The notes beneath the pieces are model-generated. The model worked only from the letters and a program-made list of their open reading frames with translations. It was not told where the DNA came from and made no database searches. A program made the position numbers and the translations under genes. Shown here piece after piece: positions 1 to 7,130 of a stretch of DNA of 64,000 nucleotides (position 1 is its first letter; each line of letters starts with the position of its first letter). The stretch covers positions 62,001 to 126,000 of the forward strand of contig NZ_WBOS01000010.1 of the NCBI RefSeq assembly GCF_008923245.1, in the 5' to 3' direction. This DNA is from Cytobacillus depressus (lineage in GTDB: Bacteria > Bacillota > Bacilli > Bacillales > Cytobacillaceae).

Positions 1-274
1 CTTCATTTATATATTGCTGTGTGACTTCCCCGCCACTTTTGACCGTATCTGATCGTTTTAACTGCGGGATCATCTTACATGAAGAATAATGAAGGACGGT
101 TCCTTCCTCGGGAGTTATTTTTCCAGCTAAAATTTTCATTAAAGTCGTCTTCCCACATCCATTTCTGCCGACCAATCCAATTCGATCGTTTTGCTGAATC
201 TGTAATTGTTCAACATCAATTAATAAACGATCCTGTACGTAGTATTTGATATGTTGAGCTTCTAATAAAAACAT
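1..274 (-). CDS. Vga-like ABC-F ribosome-protection ATPase (5' part only)
   Basis: First 91 codons; the rest runs off the left edge. Walker A is GRNGCGKTT at residues 36-44, and the ABC signature SGGE follows already at residues 80-83. That compact first half, with PQLKRSDTVKSGGEV, is what I recall for Vga/Msr-type ABC-F proteins, which act on the ribosome to relieve lincosamide, pleuromutilin and streptogramin A inhibition. They have no membrane domain and are not exporters. The ATG has a clear site (AAGGAG, about 7 nt upstream). The gene lies behind a long leader with a terminator (310-342), so expression is probably attenuated. The exact drug range cannot be told from this fragment. Confidence 0.85.
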   Translation of the reverse strand, partial: MFLLEAQHIKYYVQDRLLIDVEQLQIQQNDRIGLVGRNGCGKTTLMKILAGKITPEEGTVLHYSSCKMIPQLKRSDTVKSGGEVTQQYINE

Positions 275-309
275 ATGAACATCTCCTTAAAAACAAATTC
301 TGGAGACAT

Positions 310-342
310 AAAAAGCCTCCTACTTCATTCAGAATAGGAGGC
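310..342 (-). terminator. Attenuator-type terminator in the ABC-F leader
   Basis: On the minus strand GCCTCCTA, a 12-nt loop, TAGGAGGC, then TTTTTA, ending about 35 nt before the ABC-F start codon. Its place between promoter and gene suggests conditional termination, as known for other ARE-ABCF genes such as vmlR. A candidate leader ORF starts at a TTG at 380-378 behind AAAGGAG (395-389) with 8-nt spacing, and it runs through the hairpin. A ribosome stalled there could change the fold; that part is inference. Confidence 0.7.
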
Positions 343-560
343 ATGGAAAGATATAGGTGCACGACAAAAAGAGCAGGCAAAGCCGTTACTCCTTTACAGT
401 TCAACTATAGAAATCCAATCCTATTCTGAAAAACGACAATTAAAGGCAACACAAATAAGCACTTGTTGCGTTAAAAAAATTCCCTTCAATTGTTTGCTTT
501 CGAAAATAGGATTAGAACTTCATTGAGTTGGGTCACCCTTCCGGTTTGTAAGTTAATTCC

Positions 561-589
561 ACTCTAAACGGTACATTAAAAATTGTCAA
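561..589 (-). promoter_or_regulatory. SigA-type promoter for the ABC-F leader
   Basis: Minus strand: -35 TTGACA (589-584), a 17-nt spacer, then -10 TAGAGT (566-561). Transcription from here would give a leader of about 280 nt before the ABC-F start codon, consistent with attenuation control. Confidence 0.6.
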
Positions 590-726
590 CTGATATCTGC
601 TCGAACAATACAGCTCATTAATGCTGGCAGCTTTTGCAGAAACCGGGTATCAGATAGAGCTACTGATTACCGTGCTGGGCATGGGAGATATAGCAGTGAA
701 AAAACTTTTATTAAACCCTCTACATA
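590..726. other. No recognised gene
   Basis: The stretch between the ABC-F promoter and the strong terminator at 727. A plus-strand ATG at 621 opens a frame that runs into the terminator stem, has no ribosome binding site and resembles nothing I know. I see no RNA gene. Confidence 0.4.
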
Positions 727-774
727 AAAACACCCCTTCATTGTTAGTTCATCCTAACAATGAAGGGGTGTTTT
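727..774. terminator. Very strong bidirectional terminator
   Basis: A perfect 21-bp inverted repeat (727-747 and 754-774) with a 6-nt loop. The stem starts AAAACACCCC and ends GGGGTGTTTT, so both strands finish in T runs. It closes the nitroreductase transcript on the minus strand. Confidence 0.9.
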
Positions 775-826
775 ATAACAAGAGTATTGGTTTATCAGAA
801 ATACCCTTTTAGTGATTACGTCTTCC

Positions 827-1483
827 TTATTCCGATGGCATTTCGTTAAAGAACGCTACATCCTCAATAGGAAGACGTGTTGTTGGATGTCCGGGTTTCC
901 CTGCTTTTCCAATCGCAATCAGCATAACTGGCACATACTTTTCGGAAACTTCGAACGCTTCAACGAACTTCGCTTTATCGTATCCACCCATCGGAACAGT
1001 GTCGTATCCTTTAGCTCGGGCAACCAGCATGAGCTGCATCGAAATGAGACCACCATCTGTATAGACAATTTGGCGAGCCACTTCAGGCGGCAAGCTTGAG
1101 TACATCCCGACCGTACGCTCGATAAATGACTTAGCCGTATCCTCCGGCATGAAGCCTGCATCAACAGCTTGAGTATAAATCTTTTCAGATTTCTTATAGC
1201 TTTCCACATCGCCAAGCACAGCAATAACTGCTGAAGCCTCGACTACCTGCTGTTGGTTAAACGCGATCGGCAGAAGTCTTTCCTTCAGCTCTGGCTTATC
1301 GATGACTAGAAAACGCCATGGCTGTAGATTCGAAGACGATGGAGCCAACGTTGCTAGCTCCAATATTTCTGTCATTTCTTCGCGTGAAATTTGCACTGTT
1401 GGATCATACGTACGAACAGAACGGCGTTCCTTAATGACGTCGAGGAACATTTGCTGTTCGGTTACATAGGTAGTTTGTGACAT
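827..1483 (-). CDS. Nitroreductase family protein
   Basis: 218 residues, the usual length for FMN-dependent NAD(P)H nitroreductases. The N-terminal ERRSVRTYDP (around residues 19-28), the APSSSNLQPW segment (around 47-56) and the C-terminal PMGGYDK and LIAIGKAGKPGHPTTRLP segments are typical of the YdfN/YodC-type group. The ATG is placed by AGGAGG at 7 nt. These cytosolic flavoenzymes reduce nitro or quinone compounds; the natural substrate is unknown. The gene is divergent from hmp and ends at the 21-bp terminator, so it is probably monocistronic. Confidence 0.88.
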   Translation of the reverse strand: MSQTTYVTEQQMFLDVIKERRSVRTYDPTVQISREEMTEILELATLAPSSSNLQPWRFLVIDKPELKERLLPIAFNQQQVVEASAVIAVLGDVESYKKSEKIYTQAVDAGFMPEDTAKSFIERTVGMYSSLPPEVARQIVYTDGGLISMQLMLVARAKGYDTVPMGGYDKAKFVEAFEVSEKYVPVMLIAIGKAGKPGHPTTRLPIEDVAFFNEMPSE

Positions 1484-1836
1484 AATAATTCCTCCTAGTA
1501 ATGATCGATTACTTCATCCCAACTATGAACATTTCGAGAAAAAGTCTTATATAGCAAGGGTCTTTAACCCTATTTAAGAGAAATGTGATAAAAAATCTTT
1601 CTATCACTATTGTTTGCATCTTACCCAGTTACATTACCTCAAAGTAAAATGTATTGTCAAAAATAATAAGCCCGGAGAACGTGAGCCTTTTCCCTAATTG
1701 GGAAATGGGGACGTGTACCTTGTCCCGCAGCTGTCAGAGCACTCTTCATACTTTTCATGAGATTGGAGCAAGATAACAGGGTGTGGCGGTAATTATTTCC
1801 CCTTGAAAGGTAAAATCGGATATAGGAGATGATTCA
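1484..1836. other. Intergenic region between nitroreductase and hmp
   Basis: No gene seen. It must hold both divergent promoters, but I cannot fix good -35/-10 pairs. It contains an inverted pair TGTGATA (1584-1590) and TATCACT (1602-1608) with 11 nt between, a short hairpin TTTCCC/GGGAAA (1689-1705), and one copy of the GGGGAC...GTCCC dispersed motif (1707-1727). The hmp start has GGAG 8 nt upstream. Confidence 0.5.
1707..1727. repeat. Dispersed GGGGAC/GTCCC palindromic motif, copy 1
   Basis: Reads GGGGACGTGTACCTTGTCCCG. Similar cores (GGGACAGGTACC, GGTGCCTGTCCCC, GTGCCTGTCACC) occur in the intergenic regions at 22469, 33766 and 46223. Confidence 0.5.
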
Positions 1837-3069
1837 ATGCTTGATCAACAAACGATAGAAATTATTAAATCAACCGTTCCAGTATTAGAAAAGCATGGGG
1901 AAAGTATTACAACTCGCTTCTATGAATTACTCTTTAGCAATCATCCCGAACTATTGAATATTTTCAATCATGCTAATCAAAAACAAGGACGTCAACAAAC
2001 GGCATTAGCCAATGCGGTTTATGCGGCTGCAGCAAATATTGATAAATTAGAAGCGATTATTCCCGTCGTTAAACAAATCGGACATAAACATAGAGGATTG
2101 GGGGTTCAGCCTGAGCATTACCCAATTGTTGGCGAAACATTGCTACGGGCCATTCAAGATGTCCTTGGTGATGCAGCGACCGATAAAATTATAGATGCAT
2201 GGGCAAAAGCATACAATGTAATTGCACAGGCATTTATCGATGTTGAACAAGGCATGTATCAAGAAGCAAAAGAGCAAAGCGGCGGTTGGGAAGGGTTTAG
2301 GAACTTCATCGTTGACAAGAAAGTGACTGAAAGCGATGTCATCACGTCATTTTATTTACTACCAGAAGATGGTGGGAGTATCGCTACTTTTAAGCCTGGG
2401 CAATATATTACGTTAAAAGTGCAGCCTGAAAGTGAAAAGAATACTCAACTGCGACAATACAGTTTATCGGATGCGCCAGGTAAGAATTATTATCGGATTT
2501 CTGTAAAACGCGAAGATGAATGCAAAAATATGCCACCGGGGATTGTATCAAATTATCTTCAACAAACCGTCCAAGCTGGAGATATTCTCCAAGTTTCCGC
2601 ACCTGCAGGGGACTTTGTCCTTGATACATCAACAGAGAGCCCTGTTGTTCTCATTAGCGGAGGGGTGGGCTTAACCCCGATGATGTGCATGCTGAACACC
2701 CTTATGGAGCAGAATTCCAAACGTGAGGTCTTCTTTATTCACGCGGCTAGAAACGGCAAAGTACATGCCCTTAAGGAGCATGTCAAACAGCTCGCAAATG
2801 AACACTCAAATATGAAAAGCTATGTTTGCTATGCGGAACCAACGAACGAAGACCGAACTGAGAAAAGCTTTGATAAAGAGGGATTTATCGATTTAGAATG
2901 GCTGAAATCAATTGTACCAAGCAACCATGCAGACTTTTATTTCTGTGGGCCTACCCCTTTTATGAAAACCGTTTACCGTATATTAAAGGATTTTGGCGTA
3001 GCACCTGAACATATTCGTTACGAATTCTTTGGCCCTGCTGGATCATTAGAAGAATCATCCATCGCTTAA
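1837..3069 (+). CDS. hmp: Flavohemoglobin (nitric oxide dioxygenase)
   Basis: 410 residues, full length. Residues 1-140 are a globin domain with the proximal histidine region IGHKHRGLGVQPEHY. Next comes a ferredoxin-reductase FAD domain with RQYSLSD, then an NAD domain with GGVGLTPM and the C-terminal YEFFGP. The enzyme converts NO and O2 to nitrate with NADPH in the cytosol. Start ATG at 1837 after GGAG. It is followed directly by a terminator and is monocistronic. In Bacillus, hmp responds to NsrR and ResD; I could not identify either site with confidence. Confidence 0.95.
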   Translation: MLDQQTIEIIKSTVPVLEKHGESITTRFYELLFSNHPELLNIFNHANQKQGRQQTALANAVYAAAANIDKLEAIIPVVKQIGHKHRGLGVQPEHYPIVGETLLRAIQDVLGDAATDKIIDAWAKAYNVIAQAFIDVEQGMYQEAKEQSGGWEGFRNFIVDKKVTESDVITSFYLLPEDGGSIATFKPGQYITLKVQPESEKNTQLRQYSLSDAPGKNYYRISVKREDECKNMPPGIVSNYLQQTVQAGDILQVSAPAGDFVLDTSTESPVVLISGGVGLTPMMCMLNTLMEQNSKREVFFIHAARNGKVHALKEHVKQLANEHSNMKSYVCYAEPTNEDRTEKSFDKEGFIDLEWLKSIVPSNHADFYFCGPTPFMKTVYRILKDFGVAPEHIRYEFFGPAGSLEESSIA

Positions 3070-3087
3070 AAACCAACAATTAAGTGT

Positions 3088-3119
3088 AAAAGCTAAGAGT
3101 TATTATCCTCTTAGCTTTT
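3088..3119. terminator. Terminator after hmp
   Basis: AAAAGCTAAGAG, an 8-nt loop, CTCTTAGCTTTT. The arms are perfect 12-mers and both strands end in T-rich tails, so it could also serve the convergent gene at 3168. Confidence 0.85.
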
Positions 3120-3167
3120 ATTGTTTGTATTTATAGTGAGGTAAGAACAAGATCCTTATCTCTTAAC

Positions 3168-3824
3168 TTAATTATCATAGGCATTTAATGCGTTCACACT
3201 ATGTGCAAGTGCTGAACCTGCTTTCAATGCTGTAGCGACAAAAATCGCTTCAGCCAGCTCTTCTAATGTAACTCCTAATTTTTTCGCACCCTTTGTATGG
3301 ATTTCAATGCAATAGGCACATCCGGTAACATGGGCAACAGCAACCGCAATTAACTCTTTATCTTTTCTGCTTATTAATCCAGGTTTCATTGCTTCCATAT
3401 CAAATTTATTAAAAGCACTAAACGCTTCCGGATTTAATTCTTTAAACTCCTTAAATCGTGATATATTAGCTCTTTGATAAAGATCTTCCTGATCAGATTC
3501 ATCAAAAGCATTTAAAGCATTCAATCCATGAGCGATCGCAGAACCCGCTTTTAATGCCGTTGCGACCATAATGGCTTCCGCAACTTCCTCCTTTGAGGCT
3601 TCTAAACTTCTCGCATTCGACACATGAATATCAATACAATACGGACAACCAGTGACGTGAGCAACTGCTACCGCAATTAATTCCTTCACTTTCTTCGTAA
3701 TTGCTCCATCAGCCAGTGCCTGTTTATCAAATTCGATAAAGGCTTTAAATGTATCCGGAGCAAGCTTCCCTAACTCTGGTAATCGACGAATATAAGATTT
3801 TTGGTATAAACTTTCGTTTGACAT
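3168..3824 (-). CDS. Duplicated AhpD-like / carboxymuconolactone decarboxylase protein
   Basis: 218 residues made of two homologous halves of about 109 residues. Each half has ELIAVAVAHVTGC, a CxxC-x3-H centre (C60/C63/H67 and C169/C172/H176) and an ATALKAGSA(I/L)AH segment. Single-domain AhpD-like proteins act as small redox proteins using the CxxC pair and usually form trimers or hexamers, so this is a covalent dimer. Start ATG after GAGGGTG. It probably acts as a peroxidase or disulfide-type antioxidant protein; the substrate is unknown. The neighbours (hmp, nitroreductase) also fit stress chemistry, but there is no shared operon. Confidence 0.85.
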   Translation of the reverse strand: MSNESLYQKSYIRRLPELGKLAPDTFKAFIEFDKQALADGAITKKVKELIAVAVAHVTGCPYCIDIHVSNARSLEASKEEVAEAIMVATALKAGSAIAHGLNALNAFDESDQEDLYQRANISRFKEFKELNPEAFSAFNKFDMEAMKPGLISRKDKELIAVAVAHVTGCAYCIEIHTKGAKKLGVTLEELAEAIFVATALKAGSALAHSVNALNAYDN

Positions 3825-3916
3825 CTTTTAACACCCTCTTTAATTAAATTTTATTTACCAATTAATAATTGCACAATCATTTGATTATATCAAATATTTA
3901 GACAGTATTAATTAAA

Positions 3917-4069
3917 TTAAAGATTAGCCGCATCTTTCAATAGATCTTCAGTTACACTAAATTGCTTTTTAGTATGGTACTTACAATAAAACTTGGTTTT
4001 CGGATTTTTGTAGAACCATGCACTTTTAATGGCTAAATCTTTCTTCCATTCACTGTACGAAGACTTCAC
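3917..4069 (-). CDS. Small 50-residue ORF overlapping the end of adaB
   Basis: Minus-strand frame starting at a GTG that overlaps the adaB stop (GAGTGA). It encodes a basic, aromatic-rich peptide: MKSSYSEWKKDLAIKSAWFY, then KNPKTKFYCKYHTKKQFSV, then TEDLLKDAANL. The composition looks like real protein, and the overlap would allow translational coupling to the Ada operon. I do not recognise the family. There is no clear own ribosome binding site beyond AAGG inside adaB, so it could also be the tail of a decayed gene. Confidence 0.45.
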   Translation of the reverse strand: MKSSYSEWKKDLAIKSAWFYKNPKTKFYCKYHTKKQFSVTEDLLKDAANL

Positions 4070-4599
4070 TCACTGCTGAATGAACCTTGTATTTCCAGAT
4101 CCAAAAGCTGTGTCTTCATTTCCAATCCGCCTCGATAGCCGGTTAACGATCCATTCTTTCCCACTACACGATGACATGGTACAGTAATTAATACCGGATT
4201 AGCTCCAATCGCCGCCCCTACAGCACGAACTGCGGATGGATTATTAATAGAATTTGCAATGTCGGAATAGGATTTAGTCTGTCCGTACGGAATCTCACAA
4301 AGTGCGTTCCAGACTGCAAGCTGAAACGCTGTCCCATTGTAATCAAATGGTACAGTAAAAGTTTTCCGTTTTCCTTCTAGGTACTCGGTGATTTCAACTG
4401 CATACGGTTCAAGCTCTACACTGTCTTCAACAAGAGGACTTCCCGGAAAGCGTTTCTCAGACCATTCGAACAATTCCTCAAATGGTTTATTCTGTGAGCC
4501 AACAAAGCATAGCCCTTTCGTTGTTGAAGCAAGATAAAAATTCCAATCCTTATTCTTTAGTAAGGACCAATAAATAGTTGGTTTATTCTTTAATTCCAT
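4066..4599 (-). CDS. adaB: Methylated-DNA-protein-cysteine S-methyltransferase
   Basis: 177 residues. The acceptor motif PCHRVVG places the methyl-accepting cysteine at Cys142. Upstream AVGAAIGANP and downstream LTGYRGGLEMK match the Ogt/AdaB DNA-binding fold. It repairs O6-methylguanine by a suicide methyl transfer to Cys142. The ATG follows the adaA stop by 1 nt and uses GGAGG in the end of adaA, so the two genes are translated from one mRNA, as in the B. subtilis ada operon. Confidence 0.93.
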   Translation of the reverse strand: MELKNKPTIYWSLLKNKDWNFYLASTTKGLCFVGSQNKPFEELFEWSEKRFPGSPLVEDSVELEPYAVEITEYLEGKRKTFTVPFDYNGTAFQLAVWNALCEIPYGQTKSYSDIANSINNPSAVRAVGAAIGANPVLITVPCHRVVGKNGSLTGYRGGLEMKTQLLDLEIQGSFSSE

Positions 4600-4600
4600 T

Positions 4601-5233
4601 TTATTTTTCCTCCGATTTATCCGTATAACGATGATTCTTCCGAAATTGTTCTGGTGTATGTCCGGTTATCTTTTTAAAAAAAGTAATAAAATAAGGCGTG
4701 TTTGGCATACCTACACATATAGATATATCCGCAATTGCTTTATTTGTTTGAAGCAAATATTCTTTAGCCGCGTTGATCCTAACGTGTTGTATATACTCAC
4801 CTGGCGTGATGCCCTTCATCTTTTTAAACGTACGATGTAAGTGATAGGGACTCCCATGACTCATCTCTGCTAACGTTCCTAGCGTTAACTTTTCCGTGAA
4901 ATTTTTATCAATGTACTCAGTGATAAGAACCACCCACTCACTATCAGGCAATCTCTCATTGGTAGGTTTGCAACGTTTACAAGGACGATAATTTGCATGG
5001 AGGGCTTGTTCTGCGTTCTGAAAAATGCGTACATTTTCTTTTTTGGGAACACGAGATTTGCATGACGGTTTACAAAAAATCCCTGTTGTTTTTACAGCAT
5101 AGAAAAATCGATCATTGTACGATGCATCATTGTTAATAATCGCTTGCCACTTTTCATTTGTCATCATTTCTACATCATTTAACATTCCATGATCATAGCA
5201 CTCTTGAAATCCATTATTGGTCCTGTCCGTCAT
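4601..5233 (-). CDS. adaA: Ada-type activator / methylphosphotriester-DNA methyltransferase
   Basis: About 210 residues, close to B. subtilis AdaA. The N-terminal Ada zinc domain has four cysteines (C54, C58, C85, C88 from this start), in FFYAVKTTGIFCKPSCKSRV and PCKRCKP. The C-terminal half is an AraC-type double helix-turn-helix (KLTLGTLAEMS, GITPGEYIQHVRI, NTPYFITFFKKITGHTPEQFR). Methylation of a zinc cysteine by DNA phosphotriesters turns it into an activator. I chose the ATG at 5233, 11 nt after AAGGAG; the upstream GTG at 5242 sits against that site. Divergent from alkA. Confidence 0.93.
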   Translation of the reverse strand: MTDRTNNGFQECYDHGMLNDVEMMTNEKWQAIINNDASYNDRFFYAVKTTGIFCKPSCKSRVPKKENVRIFQNAEQALHANYRPCKRCKPTNERLPDSEWVVLITEYIDKNFTEKLTLGTLAEMSHGSPYHLHRTFKKMKGITPGEYIQHVRINAAKEYLLQTNKAIADISICVGMPNTPYFITFFKKITGHTPEQFRKNHRYTDKSEEK

Positions 5234-5298
5234 ATCCCTCACCTCTCCTTACAATATATCCTCTATATATTCAGAATGCACGGTTCTAAAAATGAAAA

Positions 5299-5307
5299 AG
5301 CAAGATA
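5299..5307 (+). promoter_or_regulatory. Candidate AdaA box, copy 1
   Basis: AGCAAGATA within GAAAAAGCAAGATATTG, an exact 9-bp direct repeat of 5377-5385 in the adaA-alkA intergenic region. It resembles the AAAGCGCAAGA core I recall for E. coli Ada boxes. It lies upstream of the adaA promoter region. Confidence 0.45.
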
Positions 5308-5376
5308 TTGAAATTTATTTAGATCCGTATAGTCTTTATCTAGTTGATTTTAAAAATAAGACTTTCAGAATGTAAT

Positions 5377-5385
5377 AGCAAGATA
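5377..5385 (+). promoter_or_regulatory. Candidate AdaA box, copy 2
   Basis: Second exact copy of AGCAAGATA. It sits about 5 nt upstream of the expected -35 of the alkA promoter (-10 TATAGT at 5413-5418), where the -35 is poor. That arrangement is usual for an activator-dependent Ada promoter. Confidence 0.5.
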
Positions 5386-5412
5386 ACAAAATCCGTCAAG
5401 ATGATTTTGTGA

Positions 5413-5418
5413 TATAGT
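5413..5418 (+). promoter_or_regulatory. -10 element of alkA promoter
   Basis: TATAGT, with no good -35 at 16-18 nt spacing. An activator-dependent promoter is likely; the second candidate Ada box lies just upstream. Confidence 0.4.
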
Positions 5419-5499
5419 GAAACTTCATTCATTGAGGATTCCTTCTAATTTTTTGAAAAAAGTATCAGAAATTGTAATTAGGATAAGGAGAATGATACA

Positions 5500-6411
5500 G
5501 TGACATGCCATGAAGTCAATGATGAAATTATGATTCCATTACCTAAAGAGTTTGATATGAATGCAAACCTGGGGTATCTGACAAGAGAAAAGAATGAATG
5601 CATGTATGAAATCGAGAACGGTATCATTAGAAGAGTCATAGTCATCGAAGAAATTTGCTTCTTAGTACAGCTAACCGTAATCGATAATAAACAAATGATT
5701 ATTCAGTTCTTAAGTGACTCTAGACCTACTGAAAAGTGGCAACGGGAAGAGATTGTTAAATATATTCGTGAATGGTTTGATCTTGATAACGATTTAACCC
5801 CATTTTATGAAATGGCGAAAGCTGATCCATTACTTACAATGCCTGCAAAAAAATTCTTTGGATTACGAGTCATTGGAATTCCCGATTTATTTGAAGCTTT
5901 ATGTTGGGGAGTTTTAGGGCAACAAATTAACTTAGCGTTCGCGTACTCATTAAAGAAACAATTTGTAGAAAAATTCGGCGATTCTATTGAATGGAACGGG
6001 AAAAAATATTGGGTTTTCCCATCCTTTGAACGGATTGCGATGTTAACGCCTGCCGACCTGGCGGATATTAAAATGACTGTAAAAAAAAGTGAATACATCA
6101 TTGGGATTGCGAAGTTAATGGCAAGTGGAGAATTATCGAAGGGAAAATTAATGAAAATGAACTTTAAAGAGGCTGAGAAAAGTTTAATGAAGATACGCGG
6201 CATCGGCCCATGGACTGCGAATTATGTTCTAATGCGCTGCCTTAGGTTCCCAACGGCTTTTCCAATCGATGACGTAGGCCTTATTAATTCGATAAAAACA
6301 GTAAAGAATATGGACCGAAAGCCTACCAAAGATGAAATTTTAGAATTATCTACTCTATGGAAGAACTGGGAATCATACGCTACCTTTTATTTATGGCGTG
6401 TTCTTTACTAA
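5500..6411 (+). CDS. alkA: DNA-3-methyladenine glycosylase
   Basis: 303 residues, like B. subtilis AlkA. The C-terminal half carries the helix-hairpin-helix LMKIRGIGPWTANYVLMRCLRF and then the catalytic aspartate in FPIDDVGL (Asp257/258), the HhH-GPD signature. It removes alkylated purines in the first step of base excision repair. The start is GTG at 5500, with AAGGAG 9 nt upstream. Divergent from adaA-adaB, as in B. subtilis, and expected to be part of the adaptive response to methylation. Confidence 0.93.
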   Translation: MTCHEVNDEIMIPLPKEFDMNANLGYLTREKNECMYEIENGIIRRVIVIEEICFLVQLTVIDNKQMIIQFLSDSRPTEKWQREEIVKYIREWFDLDNDLTPFYEMAKADPLLTMPAKKFFGLRVIGIPDLFEALCWGVLGQQINLAFAYSLKKQFVEKFGDSIEWNGKKYWVFPSFERIAMLTPADLADIKMTVKKSEYIIGIAKLMASGELSKGKLMKMNFKEAEKSLMKIRGIGPWTANYVLMRCLRFPTAFPIDDVGLINSIKTVKNMDRKPTKDEILELSTLWKNWESYATFYLWRVLY

Positions 6412-6498
6412 AATCATGAAAATTATGGGAATTAGCCTTTTGCTTCCAATATAGTGTCTTGGAATTTTAAAGAAAATTTCGCCCACGTATAAAGAAGA

Positions 6499-6525
6499 AC
6501 CGGGAGAAAGCCGCCCGGTCCTATT
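6499..6525. terminator. Terminator between alkA and the AHSA1 gene
   Basis: ACCGGG (6499-6504), a 9-nt loop, CCCGGT (6514-6519), then CCTATTTTA on the plus strand. It lies between two convergent genes. Confidence 0.55.
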
Positions 6526-6530
6526 TTAAC

Positions 6531-6908
6531 TTACTTATTATAATGGAGCTCTTCAAGATCACTCCAGCCTTCTTGATGAGGAACGACTATCTCTTGTGTA
6601 AAAGTCATCTCGCACCCATTTTCAACTGGATTAATTACGACAGTAATTCCGTCCTCAGTATCACTAAACTGAGGCATTCTAAAGGTGAAAACTATTCGAT
6701 TTGGCCGGTCAATTTCTATGTACTCACCGATAGCTCTATAATCCTTTCCACCTCGCTGATCAATTATTTCCCAAATACCGCCAACTTGTGGTTCATTCTT
6801 TGCATCCTTATTGGTTGTTTCCATCGTAAAAAGCCATTTTCCAAACAATTCTGGATTGATCCAAGCATCAAATACTTTTTTCGCCTTTGAATCAAAATGT
6901 CGCTTCAT
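6531..6908 (-). CDS. AHSA1/SRPBCC-domain protein, probably lacking its N-terminal end
   Basis: 125 residues of an activator-of-Hsp90-like START/Bet v 1 fold: RHFDSKAKKVFDAWINPELF, then GIWEIIDQRGGKDYRAIGEYIEI, then GCEMTFTQEIV. Family members are usually 140-160 residues and start about ten residues earlier. Here the in-frame codons upstream still read like the family (ILSTTILTMKRHFD) but meet a stop at the edge of the terminator at 6940-6964. No start codon with a ribosome binding site is visible. It may be a decayed gene or use a weak start at 6908. Function unknown; many relatives pair with ArsR regulators, absent here. Confidence 0.6.
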   Translation of the reverse strand: MKRHFDSKAKKVFDAWINPELFGKWLFTMETTNKDAKNEPQVGGIWEIIDQRGGKDYRAIGEYIEIDRPNRIVFTFRMPQFSDTEDGITVVINPVENGCEMTFTQEIVVPHQEGWSDLEELHYNK

Positions 6909-6928
6909 CGTTAAGATTGTTGTGGATA

Positions 6929-6964
6929 ATATAAAAAATGACTAAGCGCCGTGAACGCTTAGTC
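6929..6964 (-). terminator. Terminator of the small Phe/Arg-rich gene
   Basis: Minus strand GACTAAGCG, a 7-nt loop, CGCTTAGTC, then ATTTTTTA. It ends the transcript of the 34-residue gene at 7026-7130 and insulates the downstream AHSA1 frame from it. Confidence 0.85.
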
Positions 6965-7025
6965 AGGATAGAACTACATGCAGGCACCCGCTCCAAGAAC
7001 TATCATTCAAGTACGAGTTGCTTAT

Positions 7026-7130
7026 TTAGAAGAAACGTCTCCTAAATGGGAAAAACCGTCTTGGGAAAAACCGCCTTCTTCTAAAACCATCACGAAAAAA
7101 TACTCTTCGATTAAATCCAAAAAATGGCAT
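7026..7130 (-). CDS. 34-residue Phe/Arg-rich small protein
   Basis: The sequence is MPFFGFNRRVFFRDGFRRRR followed by FFPRRFFPFRRRFF. Nearly every residue is Phe, Arg, Pro or Gly, with repeating FFP-RR blocks. The ATG is preceded by an excellent site (AAAGGAGG, 9-nt spacing), and an intrinsic terminator follows at 6929-6964, so it is a well-formed single-gene unit. The charge is extremely positive. I do not know a function; similar short F/R-rich proteins in Bacillus are annotated as hypothetical. A membrane- or nucleic-acid-binding role, or a spore role, would be guesswork. Confidence 0.65.
   Translation of the reverse strand: MPFFGFNRRVFFRDGFRRRRFFPRRFFPFRRRFF

Noticed and set aside
621..812. 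63-codon plus-strand frame
   Set aside because: Half of it is the 21-bp terminator stem; no ribosome binding site.
1584..1608. FNR/CRP-type site near hmp
   Set aside because: The half-sites are separated by far more than the 6 nt expected for TGTGA-N6-TCACA.
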